A stretch of 64,000 nt of DNA, taken from contig JACDQH010000003.1 in assembly GCA_018101195.1 (NCBI GenBank), positions 62,001-126,000 of the forward strand, read 5' to 3'. The notes beneath the pieces are model-generated. The model searched no databases and was not told where the DNA came from. It worked only from the letters and a program-made list of their open reading frames with translations. This document shows, piece by piece, positions 17,934-27,068 of the stretch. A program made the translations under genes and the position numbers. The stretch comes from Rickettsiaceae bacterium H1 (lineage in GTDB: Bacteria; Pseudomonadota; Alphaproteobacteria; Rickettsiales; Anaplasmataceae). Every line of letters begins with the position of its first letter. Positions within the stretch are counted from its first letter, which is position 1.

Positions 17934-19232
17934 CTAAAATATTATTTCTTTGACCAACCTTTTAAAGGCCAGCCCTCTCTCTACAAAATTTTTCCACTGA
18001 TCGAAAGAACTACAAGCCGGAGAAAACAATAGCGTAATATTTTCTTTGCTAGCAAATGCTTCTTCAGATGCTTGATTTATTGCATTTTCCAGTGTTACCG
18101 ATTTTACGCACCGATAGTTACTCGCTGCCAAAACATCGGCAAACTCATCCGTTGCTCGTCCGATTAAAAATGCTTTTTTCACGTTTGTTAAATCAATTTC
18201 AGTTATTCCACCTGCTTTAGGTATTCCCCCGGCAATCCAGTATATATTTTTGTACTTATTCAATGCCTGCCCAGCAGAAATGCCGTTCGTAGCTTTACTA
18301 TCGTTAATAAAAGTAACGTTATTGATTTTACCAACAAATTCCATCCTATGAGGTAAATTCTCAAATATAGTGGCAGCATCGACTATCTCTTTGTTCGGTA
18401 TTTGCATCAACGAACAAACAGTATAAGCTGCGACAAAATTTTCCGAGATAATTTCACAGCGATTTATTGACGAAACCAAAACTCCGTCTCGATATATTTT
18501 TTCGTTAACAAAAGAAAATCCTTGCGATAAAATCAATTCGGTAGAGAACATAATTTTTTCTTTATTATGCTTCTCATATATATTTTTACCGATTTCATAA
18601 TCGATCCCAATTACAGAAATATTACCTAATATTTTTGCTTTAGCATTAATATAGTTTTCCATATTTCCGTGCCTATCCAAATGATCGGGAGTAATATTTA
18701 ACAACACACCGATATCGAAATTAATTTTTTTGCATAAATCTAATTGGTAAGAAGAAATTTCCAGCACATAAACATACGAATCATCCGGGAGTTCCAATAC
18801 CGGTACCCCAATATTACCTCCTAAAGAAGCTTTAATGCCGCTTTTTATTAATATATGATGAATTAAACTTGCAGTAGTCGACTTACCGTTAGTGCCGGTA
18901 ATTCCAATAAATTTAGCTTGCGCTCTTGCCTTATAAAGCAAATCGATATCACAAGATATAGGGCATCCAGATTTTTGTGCCATTAATACTATTTCGTGCG
19001 GCTCGGGATAAGTTAGCGATATTCCCGGGCTTAAAATCAGCTCGTCAATTTTAGACCAATCATAATTCGAAGGGTGGGCAAAATTTACTCCGTCAATTTT
19101 GGGAATATCATTATCGTCCCATGCAAAAACATTTGCTTCACTTCTTTTCAGTGCATTGATTACCGATATTCCCGTAATGCCTAAGCCGAAAACAGCTATA
19201 TTTTTCTTCGAATAACCCGGTAATACGATCAT
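17934..19232 (-). CDS. murD: UDP-N-acetylmuramoyl-L-alanine--D-glutamate ligase
   Basis: ATP-dependent cytosolic ligase adding D-glutamate to UDP-MurNAc-L-Ala. From ATG 19232 the protein has 432 residues. The N-terminal Rossmann part (IAVFGLGITGISVINAL) is followed by LILSPGIS near 60-67. The P-loop GITGTNGKSTTASLIHHIL is near 103-121, then GGNIGVPVL, and DHLDRHG near 190. INDSKATN, a substrate-binding motif of MurD, lies near 305. The start is fixed by the ATGA overlap with the mraY stop (TGA at 19229-19231). The open frame runs to 19277, but those codons fall inside mraY. Same operon as mraY. Confidence 0.95.
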   Translation of the reverse strand: MIVLPGYSKKNIAVFGLGITGISVINALKRSEANVFAWDDNDIPKIDGVNFAHPSNYDWSKIDELILSPGISLTYPEPHEIVLMAQKSGCPISCDIDLLYKARAQAKFIGITGTNGKSTTASLIHHILIKSGIKASLGGNIGVPVLELPDDSYVYVLEISSYQLDLCKKINFDIGVLLNITPDHLDRHGNMENYINAKAKILGNISVIGIDYEIGKNIYEKHNKEKIMFSTELILSQGFSFVNEKIYRDGVLVSSINRCEIISENFVAAYTVCSLMQIPNKEIVDAATIFENLPHRMEFVGKINNVTFINDSKATNGISAGQALNKYKNIYWIAGGIPKAGGITEIDLTNVKKAFLIGRATDEFADVLAASNYRCVKSVTLENAINQASEEAFASKENITLLFSPACSSFDQWKNFVERGLAFKRLVKEIIF

Positions 19233-20167
19233 ATAAGCGACAGGCCTACCGCAGCACATAAAATGGAAAAAATCCAAAACCTAACTACGACGGTATTCTC
19301 GGGCCAGCCTAATTGTTCGAAATGGTGATGGATCGGAGCCATACGAAATACCCTTTTTCCACCGGTAAGTTTGAAATAACAAATTTGTATAATGACAGAT
19401 AATGCCTCGATAACAAAAAGTCCCGCTATGATAATAAATATAACCTCATTTTTCGTAATAATGCTCATCAGCCCCAGCAAAGCCCCTATCGATAAACTGC
19501 CAATATCGCCCATGAAAATTTTAGCGGGATTGGCATTAAAAAATAAAAATCCCAAACAACTACCAATAAGGGCAATACACACAACATTCACAACGGAATC
19601 AACGGAAATAGCGGCCAAACAACCGGCGGCAATAATAATCGGAACGGTAGCAAGACCGTCAAGACCATCAGTAACATTTACCGCATTAGAATAACTTACG
19701 ATTGCAGCGACAGCCAAAGGGTAATAACACCAACCGAAATCAAAAAAATAACCAAAAGGAAACTTAACTTCGGTAGATACGCTATAACTAAGGAAATATA
19801 CTATTATAACGGCAATAATAATTTGCAATAATAACTTTGTTTTTGCTGTTATCCCTTTACTTGTTTTTCCAACCAATTTTTTATAATCGTCTAAACCTCC
19901 TAAAAGCCCGTAACCCAATATAACAAACAGCATAATTAAAAGATTGTTATCCACTTTGACAAAAATAAAAGTAGTTATAAACGCAGCAAATAGTATGATT
20001 ATCCCTCCCATAGTAGGAGTGCCTTTTTTGCTTAATATATGGCTTTGTGGGCCATTTTTCCTAATGGGTTGACCTTCTTTTTGCATCTTTTTAAGCAAAA
20101 AGATTACTTGAGGTGCAAACAAAATACTAAGAAAAAAACTAAACAAAAACGTAAATAAGCTTTCCAT
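19229..20167 (-). CDS. mraY: Phospho-N-acetylmuramoyl-pentapeptide-transferase
   Basis: Integral inner-membrane enzyme that makes lipid I from undecaprenyl phosphate and UDP-MurNAc-pentapeptide. 312 residues with about ten hydrophobic helices, somewhat shorter than the 360 of E. coli and close to Gram-positive lengths; the shortening is at the N-terminus and in one loop. Conserved parts are GTPTMGGIIIL near 49-59, LGGLDDYKKL near 88-97 (catalytic Asp pair), NAVNVTDGLDGLA near 160-172 and FMGDIGSLSIG near 217-227. The C-terminal RMAPIHHHFE is also there. ATGA overlap with murD downstream. It indicates that lipid-linked peptidoglycan precursor can be made. Confidence 0.95.
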   Translation of the reverse strand: MESLFTFLFSFFLSILFAPQVIFLLKKMQKEGQPIRKNGPQSHILSKKGTPTMGGIIILFAAFITTFIFVKVDNNLLIMLFVILGYGLLGGLDDYKKLVGKTSKGITAKTKLLLQIIIAVIIVYFLSYSVSTEVKFPFGYFFDFGWCYYPLAVAAIVSYSNAVNVTDGLDGLATVPIIIAAGCLAAISVDSVVNVVCIALIGSCLGFLFFNANPAKIFMGDIGSLSIGALLGLMSIITKNEVIFIIIAGLFVIEALSVIIQICYFKLTGGKRVFRMAPIHHHFEQLGWPENTVVVRFWIFSILCAAVGLSLI

Positions 20168-20198
20168 ATACTAAGCAGTTTACTTTAGCAAACCAAGA

Positions 20199-20216
20199 AA
20201 GACAATTTTTTGTCTT
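20199..20216 (-). terminator. Short stem-loop downstream of the AAA+ gene
   Basis: AAGACAA (20199-20205) and TTGTCTT (20210-20216) form a 7-base stem with a 4-base loop in the spacer between the AAA+ gene and mraY. There is no long T run after it on either strand, so it is a weak candidate terminator or RNA stem only. Confidence 0.3.
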
Positions 20217-20251
20217 CCTTTGTAGACCTTTCTTAATAAAAGATATCTTAA

Positions 20252-22045
20252 TTAAGCCGATTGTTCCACCCCTGAAGAATTGCCACCCGGTTGGGCAATC
20301 GCACTTTTTACTTTTGTATAAGGCTTCATTTTGTCATCGGCTATTGTTTTAATTTCTTCCGGCTTCATAAATTGTCTTCCGGACGAAAACCAACCGGGCT
20401 TTTTATCGAAAGCTTTTTGCATTTCTGCATTAACCCCTATAGAAACCGATCCGTCAACATTGCGGGAATTATCATCTTTTAATTCTTGCTGAATATATTG
20501 ATGCGCTACTTTAAGATCCAACATCAAGATAGCTTGGTCAATTACACCGACTAAGCAGCCACCATATTCACGGATAACTCTTTCACAAGTAAAATCTGTC
20601 AATAATCTATCACTGAACAAAGTATCAATATCATTACTATTACCAAAACTAGTTTTAAGATCATCTAAACGAGCGTTAAGAATAGTTTTCAACTTCTCTT
20701 TAAATGCTGCCGAAAACGCCTCATTAAATTTGGAAGAGAAATCAATTTTGTCATCTTCTAACATCATCAGGTCCTTTTTCAGATCTGCAAGACCGTTTCC
20801 AATATCTTCGCCGAATCGTAATTTTTCCGGTGCTAATTCCGCTACCTTAGAACCGTATTTTTTCTGATTCCGTACATCTTGAGCAAGCGAATCCATTTGC
20901 CCTAATACGCCATCGATAAAATCGCAATGATTTTTTCTAACATTATAATCGTTAACGCAAGACCCAATCATACTCTCTAAATCTCTCAGAGAACATTTAT
21001 CTTTGTTACAAGCATCAATTCTCCGTCTCAACTCTTCTTTAACCTTACCTCGAGCCTCGTAATCGAGTTTTACGTAATCAGAGTTTAACAAAGTAGAATT
21101 TTCTACCTTTTCTTTTGCTTGTTTTTTATCCAATAGCTCGAACTTATATAATCCTCCCGCTTTTAACCTATCGATACTTAAAGCGGTAGTATTTACTTGT
21201 TCAGCTTTATTACTCTCGGCATTTTTAACCATATTAGCAAGCCAATTATCATAACCGGCATCATCCTTTTCATTACCGGTAACTATTATGGTGTTCCTGA
21301 ATTTACCTGCGGGAGAAACCGGAAATGCTTCATCGATAAACGAGTTTAAAACTCCGCCTCCTCTTTTCAATTGTTCAGCTTTATCTAATTCATCTATCAC
21401 TAATATAACGTTTAGTTTGAATTTTTCGTTAATGTTGTTTATTAACGTACAAAGTTGTCCTTTTTTTTTCTCAGAAAAATCAATTTTCGAGTTCCCATGA
21501 AATAATTCTTGTGCAGAAAATTTAAGAACTATACCGCCAGTTTTACCCGATAATAATTCGGCAACATAAGTTTTTCCTACTCCCGGAGGGCCTAATAATA
21601 AGCTTCTGGTAGGAAAATTTTGATTACCGGATAAAAATTGCTCTAATTCCAGACAACAAGGTATTTTTTCACTTTTTCCAATTTTGGTAAGCATCACAGT
21701 ACAAGCAAGAGCATTACTATCACCACCTTCTATCATTTGTGCGATTTCAGCTGCCATACCAGTTTTATCTGATTGATTTATACTAATAATTACATTCTCG
21801 GATCTTGTTTCTCCGACATTCATTTTTGCTTTTGTCAACTTTTCAATAGCTTCTACCAGAGTAAGTTGCTTTATTTCCTTTTGTGTTATGTTCTTCCACA
21901 AAGCTATTAGCCCAATTACCATTCCAACTAACAAAACAATACTTGAAATAGCTGTCATTGCAACATTCCAGTACTGTGCACTTTTTAAGCTCTCTAATTT
22001 CTCAATAATTTTCGTAGTACTTTTAGCTATTTCATTTATTACCAT
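20252..22045 (-). CDS. Membrane-anchored AAA+ ATPase of unknown role
   Basis: A 597-residue protein I cannot assign to a named family. An N-terminal helix (about residues 29-50, MTAISSIVLLVGMVIGLIALW) should anchor it in the inner membrane. After a ~100-residue linker comes one AAA+ domain. Its Walker A GPPGVGKT is at 152-159, Walker B VILVIDELD at 213-221, a sensor-1-like NTIIVTGN at 251-258, and an RLKAGGLYKFELLDKKQA segment follows. The ~300 residues behind it are mostly helical, Lys/Asp/Glu rich, with paired Cys (CNKDKC) and no recognised domain. The Walker B and TGN order recalls the FtsH/BCS1-type classic AAA group, but no protease HExxH motif is present. It stands alone between mraY and dnaG. 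Confidence 0.8.
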   Translation of the reverse strand: MVINEIAKSTTKIIEKLESLKSAQYWNVAMTAISSIVLLVGMVIGLIALWKNITQKEIKQLTLVEAIEKLTKAKMNVGETRSENVIISINQSDKTGMAAEIAQMIEGGDSNALACTVMLTKIGKSEKIPCCLELEQFLSGNQNFPTRSLLLGPPGVGKTYVAELLSGKTGGIVLKFSAQELFHGNSKIDFSEKKKGQLCTLINNINEKFKLNVILVIDELDKAEQLKRGGGVLNSFIDEAFPVSPAGKFRNTIIVTGNEKDDAGYDNWLANMVKNAESNKAEQVNTTALSIDRLKAGGLYKFELLDKKQAKEKVENSTLLNSDYVKLDYEARGKVKEELRRRIDACNKDKCSLRDLESMIGSCVNDYNVRKNHCDFIDGVLGQMDSLAQDVRNQKKYGSKVAELAPEKLRFGEDIGNGLADLKKDLMMLEDDKIDFSSKFNEAFSAAFKEKLKTILNARLDDLKTSFGNSNDIDTLFSDRLLTDFTCERVIREYGGCLVGVIDQAILMLDLKVAHQYIQQELKDDNSRNVDGSVSIGVNAEMQKAFDKKPGWFSSGRQFMKPEEIKTIADDKMKPYTKVKSAIAQPGGNSSGVEQSA

Positions 22046-22103
22046 TAAGTCAGTTATTTTCTTTTCTTAAATATTTTACTGGTTTTACAAGGGTATCATA
22101 TTT

Positions 22104-23756
22104 TTAATAATTTTCCAGTAATTGTTTCAGTTCCAAAAGCCGAGTTAAAATTTCTTCAGCTTTATTGTGCGATTTATTCATGTTTAAAGACTCGGTAATT
22201 TCATTCTTATATTCTTCTTCAAGGCTTTTTATTTCCTCCGTGATCATTATCCTTTTCCACAGAACGAAAGCTTGTTCTTTTGTGGATAAAGCATATTGAT
22301 TATTCATTATTCTTTTTATTTCGTTACTTAACGAATTTCTGCTACAATAATCGGCCAAATCACTTGAATTACCTTGATTAATAAAAGAAACAATCAGGCT
22401 TTGAATATCGGATAGCACTAACGTTTCCATTTTAAATTTAGCAAATTGTTCCTCGGCAATACTATTATTTAATAACTCAGGGTATAACAAAACAATCTTT
22501 ATTAAAACCTCCCCCGCACCACTATTAATCGAAAACAATAAATCATAAGGCTTACTTTTTTTCTTATTCGCCGAGTTAAGCTTTTTAATGAAGAAATTTC
22601 GGTAATAATTAGATGAATTTTTATCCTCTATCAAACCAATATATTTAAACAACTGATTTTTTAATTTCACTTTTTCTTCGGGAATACTTAGCTCGAATTG
22701 CTCAGATAAAACCTCCCATAAAGTCTCAGAAATAGTTTTTCTTTCCTTTAACAACGAGTGAAAAAAATCAATTCCGTTTTTAGTTATCGAATCACAAGGA
22801 TCTTTACCAGGAGGTAAGAAAATAAAACTTGCTTTTGGAAAATATTCCATAGAAAAAAACAATTTAATTACTTTTAAAACAGCATTTCTGCCGGCACTAT
22901 CTCCGTCAAAGCAAATTATTATTTCCTTATATAATTCGGCTAATTTTCGTAAATGCAAGTAAGTAAGCGCCGTCCCGAGCGGTGCCGCTACATTTTTAAT
23001 TCCCGATTGATAAAGCGCAATTACGTCGAAATATCCTTCTACTATTATTATGCTTTCCAAGCTTTCTTTTTTTGCCAAATTAAAACCGTAAAGAGTCTCA
23101 CTTTTGTTAAAAACAGAACTTTCGGGAGAATTAAGATATTTTGGATGAGTATTATTTATCGTTCTACCGCCAAAAGCAACAACTTGACCATTAGAATTAC
23201 GAATCGGAAATATAATTCGGTTATAAAAATACTCTTTATAATTTTTACTGATTAATCCCGATTCGGCAATTTGAGTTTTGGTAAAACCCTTACTTTGCAA
23301 ATAATTTTTAACACCGGTAACCGGCGCATAGCCTATACCGAACAATCGGACCGCTTCACCCTTTATATAGCGACTTTTTACGTAATTTACAACCTGTTTA
23401 TTTTCAGATAAATTCTTTTTAAACCATTCCGTAGCTAATTCTAGAATTTCATATCGATAATTTTTTTTTCTTTGCCGTACTTCGATTGTTATTCCCGCCT
23501 TCTCCGCAAGATTCGAGGTAACTTCAGTAAAAGTCAAACCTTCGAATTTCATAACAAAATCAAAAATATCACCATGCGCTCCGCAACCGAAACAATGATA
23601 AAACCGTTTATCGTCATTAACGGTAAACGAGGGTGTTTTTTCATTGTGAAAAGGACAAAAACCTAAAAAATTTCTTCCTTTTCTCTCCAATTTCACTCGT
23701 TCTCTTACTATCTCCGATAATTGAATTCGCTCTTTAATTTGATTAACGTAATCCAC
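22104..23756 (-). CDS. dnaG: DNA primase
   Basis: Makes RNA primers for replication at the fork. 550 residues, slightly shorter than the ~580-600 of many primases. The N-terminal zinc ribbon uses C34, H37, C55 and C58 (CPFH and CFGC). The RNA polymerase core includes the VVAFGGRTI stretch near 192-200. The TOPRIM fold follows with catalytic E240 (IIIVEGYFDVIAL) and the FDGDSAGR metal motif (D284, D286). The C-terminal helicase-binding part is short and divergent. The start is ATG 23756. Upstream on the same strand there is only an uncharacterised spacer. Confidence 0.95.
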   Translation of the reverse strand: MDYVNQIKERIQLSEIVRERVKLERKGRNFLGFCPFHNEKTPSFTVNDDKRFYHCFGCGAHGDIFDFVMKFEGLTFTEVTSNLAEKAGITIEVRQRKKNYRYEILELATEWFKKNLSENKQVVNYVKSRYIKGEAVRLFGIGYAPVTGVKNYLQSKGFTKTQIAESGLISKNYKEYFYNRIIFPIRNSNGQVVAFGGRTINNTHPKYLNSPESSVFNKSETLYGFNLAKKESLESIIIVEGYFDVIALYQSGIKNVAAPLGTALTYLHLRKLAELYKEIIICFDGDSAGRNAVLKVIKLFFSMEYFPKASFIFLPPGKDPCDSITKNGIDFFHSLLKERKTISETLWEVLSEQFELSIPEEKVKLKNQLFKYIGLIEDKNSSNYYRNFFIKKLNSANKKKSKPYDLLFSINSGAGEVLIKIVLLYPELLNNSIAEEQFAKFKMETLVLSDIQSLIVSFINQGNSSDLADYCSRNSLSNEIKRIMNNQYALSTKEQAFVLWKRIMITEEIKSLEEEYKNEITESLNMNKSHNKAEEILTRLLELKQLLENY

Positions 23757-24200
23757 TTGAACAAAACCGAATTATAACCGATTATTCTTAATATACTATC
23801 GTGCTCTTTTTATAAAAAATACTTACTGATTTTTTTAATGCTATACAAATTTATAATAAGATTATCGGAATAAAATTTCATTTGATGTACCTTATACATT
23901 TAACAGATACCTTTATTTTCAGGTGCTAATCTATTTTGAATGTTTTAGCTTTTCTGTTTGCAGAATCGATCTTATTTGATAAGTAAGCAACCCTCTTCTT
24001 GTAAAATACTTTTTCTATTTAAATTAACTATTACAAAATCTTCGTTGATACGTTATGATTATTATTTCATAAAAAATGTTTTTAAATGAATAAATTTATA
24101 AGTTGAAACACTAAAAGCACACAAGACTTTTATGGCATAATTAAAATAGACAAATCATATCATCCGGAAAAAATAAGAAATCTAACAGGACTATTCACCT
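23757..24200. other. 444-base intergenic spacer
   Basis: A very AT-rich spacer between the start of dnaG (minus) and the start of a small membrane-protein gene (plus), so it must hold divergent promoters. I see no RNA gene and no readable protein remnant. No promoter stands out clearly enough to mark. Confidence 0.4.
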
Positions 24201-24569
24201 ATGGAAATATCTTTTTTCCATGTTTTTAACACATGCAATAAGAATGGGAACATGGCTAAAACCAAACATCTTGCTTTGTGTTTGATAATACTTTCGTTAA
24301 CAATAATAGATACTCTTTTTACTTTTGACAGTATAACTCAAAATGAACCAAATAAAGATAAAGCAAAAAACATCATTTATTTAGCTTTAGCAATCACTGC
24401 TTTAAGTTGTTTTTTTTTCTTAATTCACAGAATTAAGTTTAATTTGGATATGGGTATCAGTGGAGTAATAACAGTCGCTCTAGCTGCAACCGTTTTTGCC
24501 ACTCCCACTTTACTTTTCGGAGTAGAGACGGTAGAAGCGGTAAAAGAAACATGTAGCCCTAATGTTTAA
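24201..24569 (+). CDS. Small three-helix membrane protein, unrecognised
   Basis: A 122-residue open frame. A second Met (24252, MAKTKHLALCL) would give 105 residues and a more typical start directly in front of the first helix; I cannot decide between them. Hydrophobic segments cover about residues 24-42 (LALCLIILSLTIIDTLFTF), 57-78 (IIYLALAITALSCFFFLI) and 86-109 (GVITVALAATVFATPTLLFG). The loop between helices 1 and 2 is Asn/Lys/Asp rich. No family is recognised. Its 3' end overlaps the convergent retropepsin-like gene by 11 bases. Confidence 0.55.
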   Translation: MEISFFHVFNTCNKNGNMAKTKHLALCLIILSLTIIDTLFTFDSITQNEPNKDKAKNIIYLALAITALSCFFFLIHRIKFNLDMGISGVITVALAATVFATPTLLFGVETVEAVKETCSPNV

Positions 24570-25146
24570 TTGTTAAAGTATCGTTAAAAATATTAATTGA
24601 AAAATTTGACAGTGCGCTCATTCCCAATAAAGAGTGCTTCATTTTTCCTTTATTGACAGATACCGGAATGTTTTCCACAACGAAATTTTTTCCGATTTTT
24701 ATGCTTTTAATTGTTACCGGTGCCGCTTCCACCATTCCGTTTGCAGTATTATAGCGTTTCGTATAAGCCAAATAGTTTACGTTTAAACCCAATTTTTTTG
24801 CATCTTGTAAAGAAAGGGTCGTATCACTGGCACCTGTATCGAGTAAAAATTTTATCGAAGTGTTATTTACGGTTGCAATTACATAAAAATGTCCGTCTAA
24901 AGCTTTTTTAAAGCGTAATGTCTCGTAAGCATCCGTGTAACCGTAACCGGGAATTAGACCTGCAACAATTTTGTTATTCGTTAATTCGTAACGAAAACTA
25001 TAGAGTAAAACGATAACAAAAGTAATTCCGATCCATCCGACTAAGGAAAAAACCGCTTTTTTACGTCTGTGTGAGGGCCAGCGCCAAACCATTCCCAAGA
25101 ACATTAGAATCAATAGAGATAAATATATTGCATTTGCCGTTATCAT
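24559..25146 (-). CDS. Retropepsin-like membrane aspartic protease (clan AA)
   Basis: A 195-residue protein with two N-terminal membrane helices (about residues 6-20 and 33-50) and a C-terminal single-copy aspartic protease domain. The catalytic motif LLDTGASDTTLS puts the Asp at 103. The second half has the expected hydrophobic-Gly turn (LLGMSALSNFSI). As in retropepsins, one domain carries one catalytic Asp, so activity would need dimerisation. This matches the bacterial TIGR02281-like group. Rickettsia conorii APRc is the characterised relative I know of, an outer-membrane-exposed protease. The start ATG 25146 overlaps the stop of rsmA by 4 bases, so it is read with rsmA. Confidence 0.85.
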   Translation of the reverse strand: MITANAIYLSLLILMFLGMVWRWPSHRRKKAVFSLVGWIGITFVIVLLYSFRYELTNNKIVAGLIPGYGYTDAYETLRFKKALDGHFYVIATVNNTSIKFLLDTGASDTTLSLQDAKKLGLNVNYLAYTKRYNTANGMVEAAPVTIKSIKIGKNFVVENIPVSVNKGKMKHSLLGMSALSNFSINIFNDTLTIKH

Positions 25147-25916
25147 TCTTTCAGTGCGTTAGTCAAATCACAAAGCTGTTTTATCGAAAGATTTTCCGGT
25201 CTTAAATCCATATTAATATTTAATTCTTGCAGAATCTTTTCTATATTATGAAATTTTTTCTTTAATATTGTGTGAATCATTTTACGACGATAACAAAATA
25301 ATAGACGAATTAATTCTCGCAAAAAATCAATTTTCACTTCAAATAACGGTTTTTTATAAGGAGTGATTTTTACCACTGCCGAATCAACCTTAGGAAGGGG
25401 TAAAAATAATTCGTTAGGAATATCGAACAAATATTCGACTTTACATAACAATTGAGTGATTATGCTCAGCTTACCGTATTTTTTGCTACCATGACTTGCC
25501 GAGATCCTTTCGGCAACTTCTTTTTGAAACATCAAAATTAAGCTTGAAAACAATTCGGTGTTACCCAACCATTTAAATAAAAGCTCAGTAGAAATGTTGT
25601 ACGGCAAATTACTAATAACTTTAATCGGCAGAGATAAAAATTCGTTCTCCTTTACTATTAATGCATCGGCAAAAATTAATTGATAGTTGCTATTCGCCGA
25701 TAATAATTTATCGTGATATGGCAAAAAATCTTTATCGATCTCAACAGAACAAAGTTTAGCGGGACTACGGGACAAAATTTCTCCGGTTAATTTACCGGTA
25801 CCCGGACCTATTTCCAATATATTTTCTCCCAATATTTCACCGGACGAATCAACTATGTTTTTTATAACGTCATCGGATAGTAAAAAATGCTGGCCAAAAT
25901 GTTTTTTTGCTTTCAC
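25143..25916 (-). CDS. rsmA: 16S rRNA (adenine(1518)-N6/adenine(1519)-N6)-dimethyltransferase
   Basis: Dimethylates the two adenines of the helix 45 loop in 16S rRNA; also called KsgA. 257 residues, as in the family. KKHFGQHFL at residues 4-12 is the N-terminal signature. ILEIGPGTGKLT at 33-44 binds SAM. VISNLPYNISTELLFKWL near 103-120 carries the NLPY catalytic motif, followed by MFQKEVAERI. LPLPKVDSAVVKI near 170 is also conserved. The start is ATG 25916, overlapping the upstream ccmA stop by 4 bases. Confidence 0.96.
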   Translation of the reverse strand: MKAKKHFGQHFLLSDDVIKNIVDSSGEILGENILEIGPGTGKLTGEILSRSPAKLCSVEIDKDFLPYHDKLLSANSNYQLIFADALIVKENEFLSLPIKVISNLPYNISTELLFKWLGNTELFSSLILMFQKEVAERISASHGSKKYGKLSIITQLLCKVEYLFDIPNELFLPLPKVDSAVVKITPYKKPLFEVKIDFLRELIRLLFCYRRKMIHTILKKKFHNIEKILQELNINMDLRPENLSIKQLCDLTNALKE

Positions 25917-26536
25917 AGTTCGTTAAAGTTAAGGTTTAATTTTTGAATTTTTCCCTCAAGTTCAATTTCTTCATGACCAGTTATAATCAACATTCCGTTT
26001 TGTTGAACTCTAGAATTCAATAAGCCGTAAAATAATTCTTTTATTTCTCGATCTAAATTAGCAAAAGGTTCGTCAAGTAACCAAATCTTTGCATCAGAAG
26101 CCATTACTCTGGCAAGAGCAACTCTTTTCTTCCATCCTGCCGATAATTTCAAGTACTTAATGTTAATCACTTCTTGCAAATTAAAATAATAAACAGCTGG
26201 ATATAATAATTCATAAGTATCACGTAATCCCGCCCAAAATGTTAAATTTTGTTCAACGGTTAAGTCTTCGTTAAAAGCACTTTTATGTCCTAAGTAAGAC
26301 ATAATTTTTTTATATCGATCAGGATCGTCCCAAATATCTTCATCATCTAATTTAATCAAGCCATATTGCGGTTTTATTATTCCGGAAATAATTCTAAGCA
26401 ACGTAGTTTTACCGACCCCGTTCTTACCGGCGATAAATAATATTTCTCCCGATTTTATATTGAAACTCAAATTATCGATTATCTTTTTATCATCTCGAGA
26501 ATAGGATATGTTTTCGGCAGATAAATTAATCTCCAT
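25913..26536 (-). CDS. ccmA: Heme exporter ATP-binding protein CcmA
   Basis: ATPase of the CcmABCD system, which drives release of holo-CcmE in cytochrome c maturation. 207 residues, the short form typical of CcmA. Walker A is GKNGVGKTT at 37-45. The signature motif reads LSAGWKKRVALAR, with Trp instead of Gln after Gly as often seen in CcmA. Walker B is WLLDEPFANLD, and the switch His lies in ITGHEE. There is no membrane domain; CcmB must lie elsewhere. Together with CcmG (40771-41271) it shows that system I cytochrome c assembly is present. Confidence 0.9.
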   Translation of the reverse strand: MEINLSAENISYSRDDKKIIDNLSFNIKSGEILFIAGKNGVGKTTLLRIISGIIKPQYGLIKLDDEDIWDDPDRYKKIMSYLGHKSAFNEDLTVEQNLTFWAGLRDTYELLYPAVYYFNLQEVINIKYLKLSAGWKKRVALARVMASDAKIWLLDEPFANLDREIKELFYGLLNSRVQQNGMLIITGHEEIELEGKIQKLNLNFNEL

Positions 26537-26621
26537 TAAGATAATCGAACGACAAAATATTCATAATTTTTACAACAGTTAAGGTATATTTTTCCAAAGT
26601 TAAAACAGACGATAACATGTT

Positions 26622-27068
26622 TTAACCTTGATCTTGATCGATAGTAGCAGTTATTTTAGCTTCGGTAGTTACCCTATCTTCTTGATTAATCGCCTTACAT
26701 TCAAACATCCAAAATAACGACCTAATGCGAGTTACGGTTGCATGAATATGTAAAACATCGCCAGGTACAACCGGCTTACGAAATTTAGCATCGTTAATTC
26801 CAGTAAAGTAAACCGATCTGCCGTTAAAATCATCGCCTAGCGAAGCAATTGCACATACGGCACATGATTGTGCCATAGCCTCGACGATCAGCACACCCGG
26901 CATTATCGGTTTACCAGGAAAATGACCTGTAAAAAAGTGCTCGTTAATAGTCACATTTTTTATTGCTATAATTTTTTCTTTTCTATGTAGCTCGATTACT
27001 TTATCAATGAGTAAAAACGGATACCCATGAGGTATCATTTTCATGATATCGTTTATATCAAGATGCAT
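26622..27068 (-). CDS. fabZ: 3-hydroxyacyl-[acyl-carrier-protein] dehydratase FabZ
   Basis: Hot-dog-fold enzyme of fatty acid synthesis that removes water from beta-hydroxyacyl-ACP. 148 residues. IMKMIPHGYPFLLIDKV near 8-24 opens the protein. The catalytic His is in HFPGKPIMPGV near 49-59, and the catalytic Glu in LIVEAMAQ just after. The start ATG 27068 overlaps the end of the upstream Skp-like gene by 11 bases. In most Proteobacteria lpxD lies between skp and fabZ and lpxA follows; neither is here, which fits the lipid A-less envelope of Anaplasmataceae. Confidence 0.95.
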   Translation of the reverse strand: MHLDINDIMKMIPHGYPFLLIDKVIELHRKEKIIAIKNVTINEHFFTGHFPGKPIMPGVLIVEAMAQSCAVCAIASLGDDFNGRSVYFTGINDAKFRKPVVPGDVLHIHATVTRIRSLFWMFECKAINQEDRVTTEAKITATIDQDQG

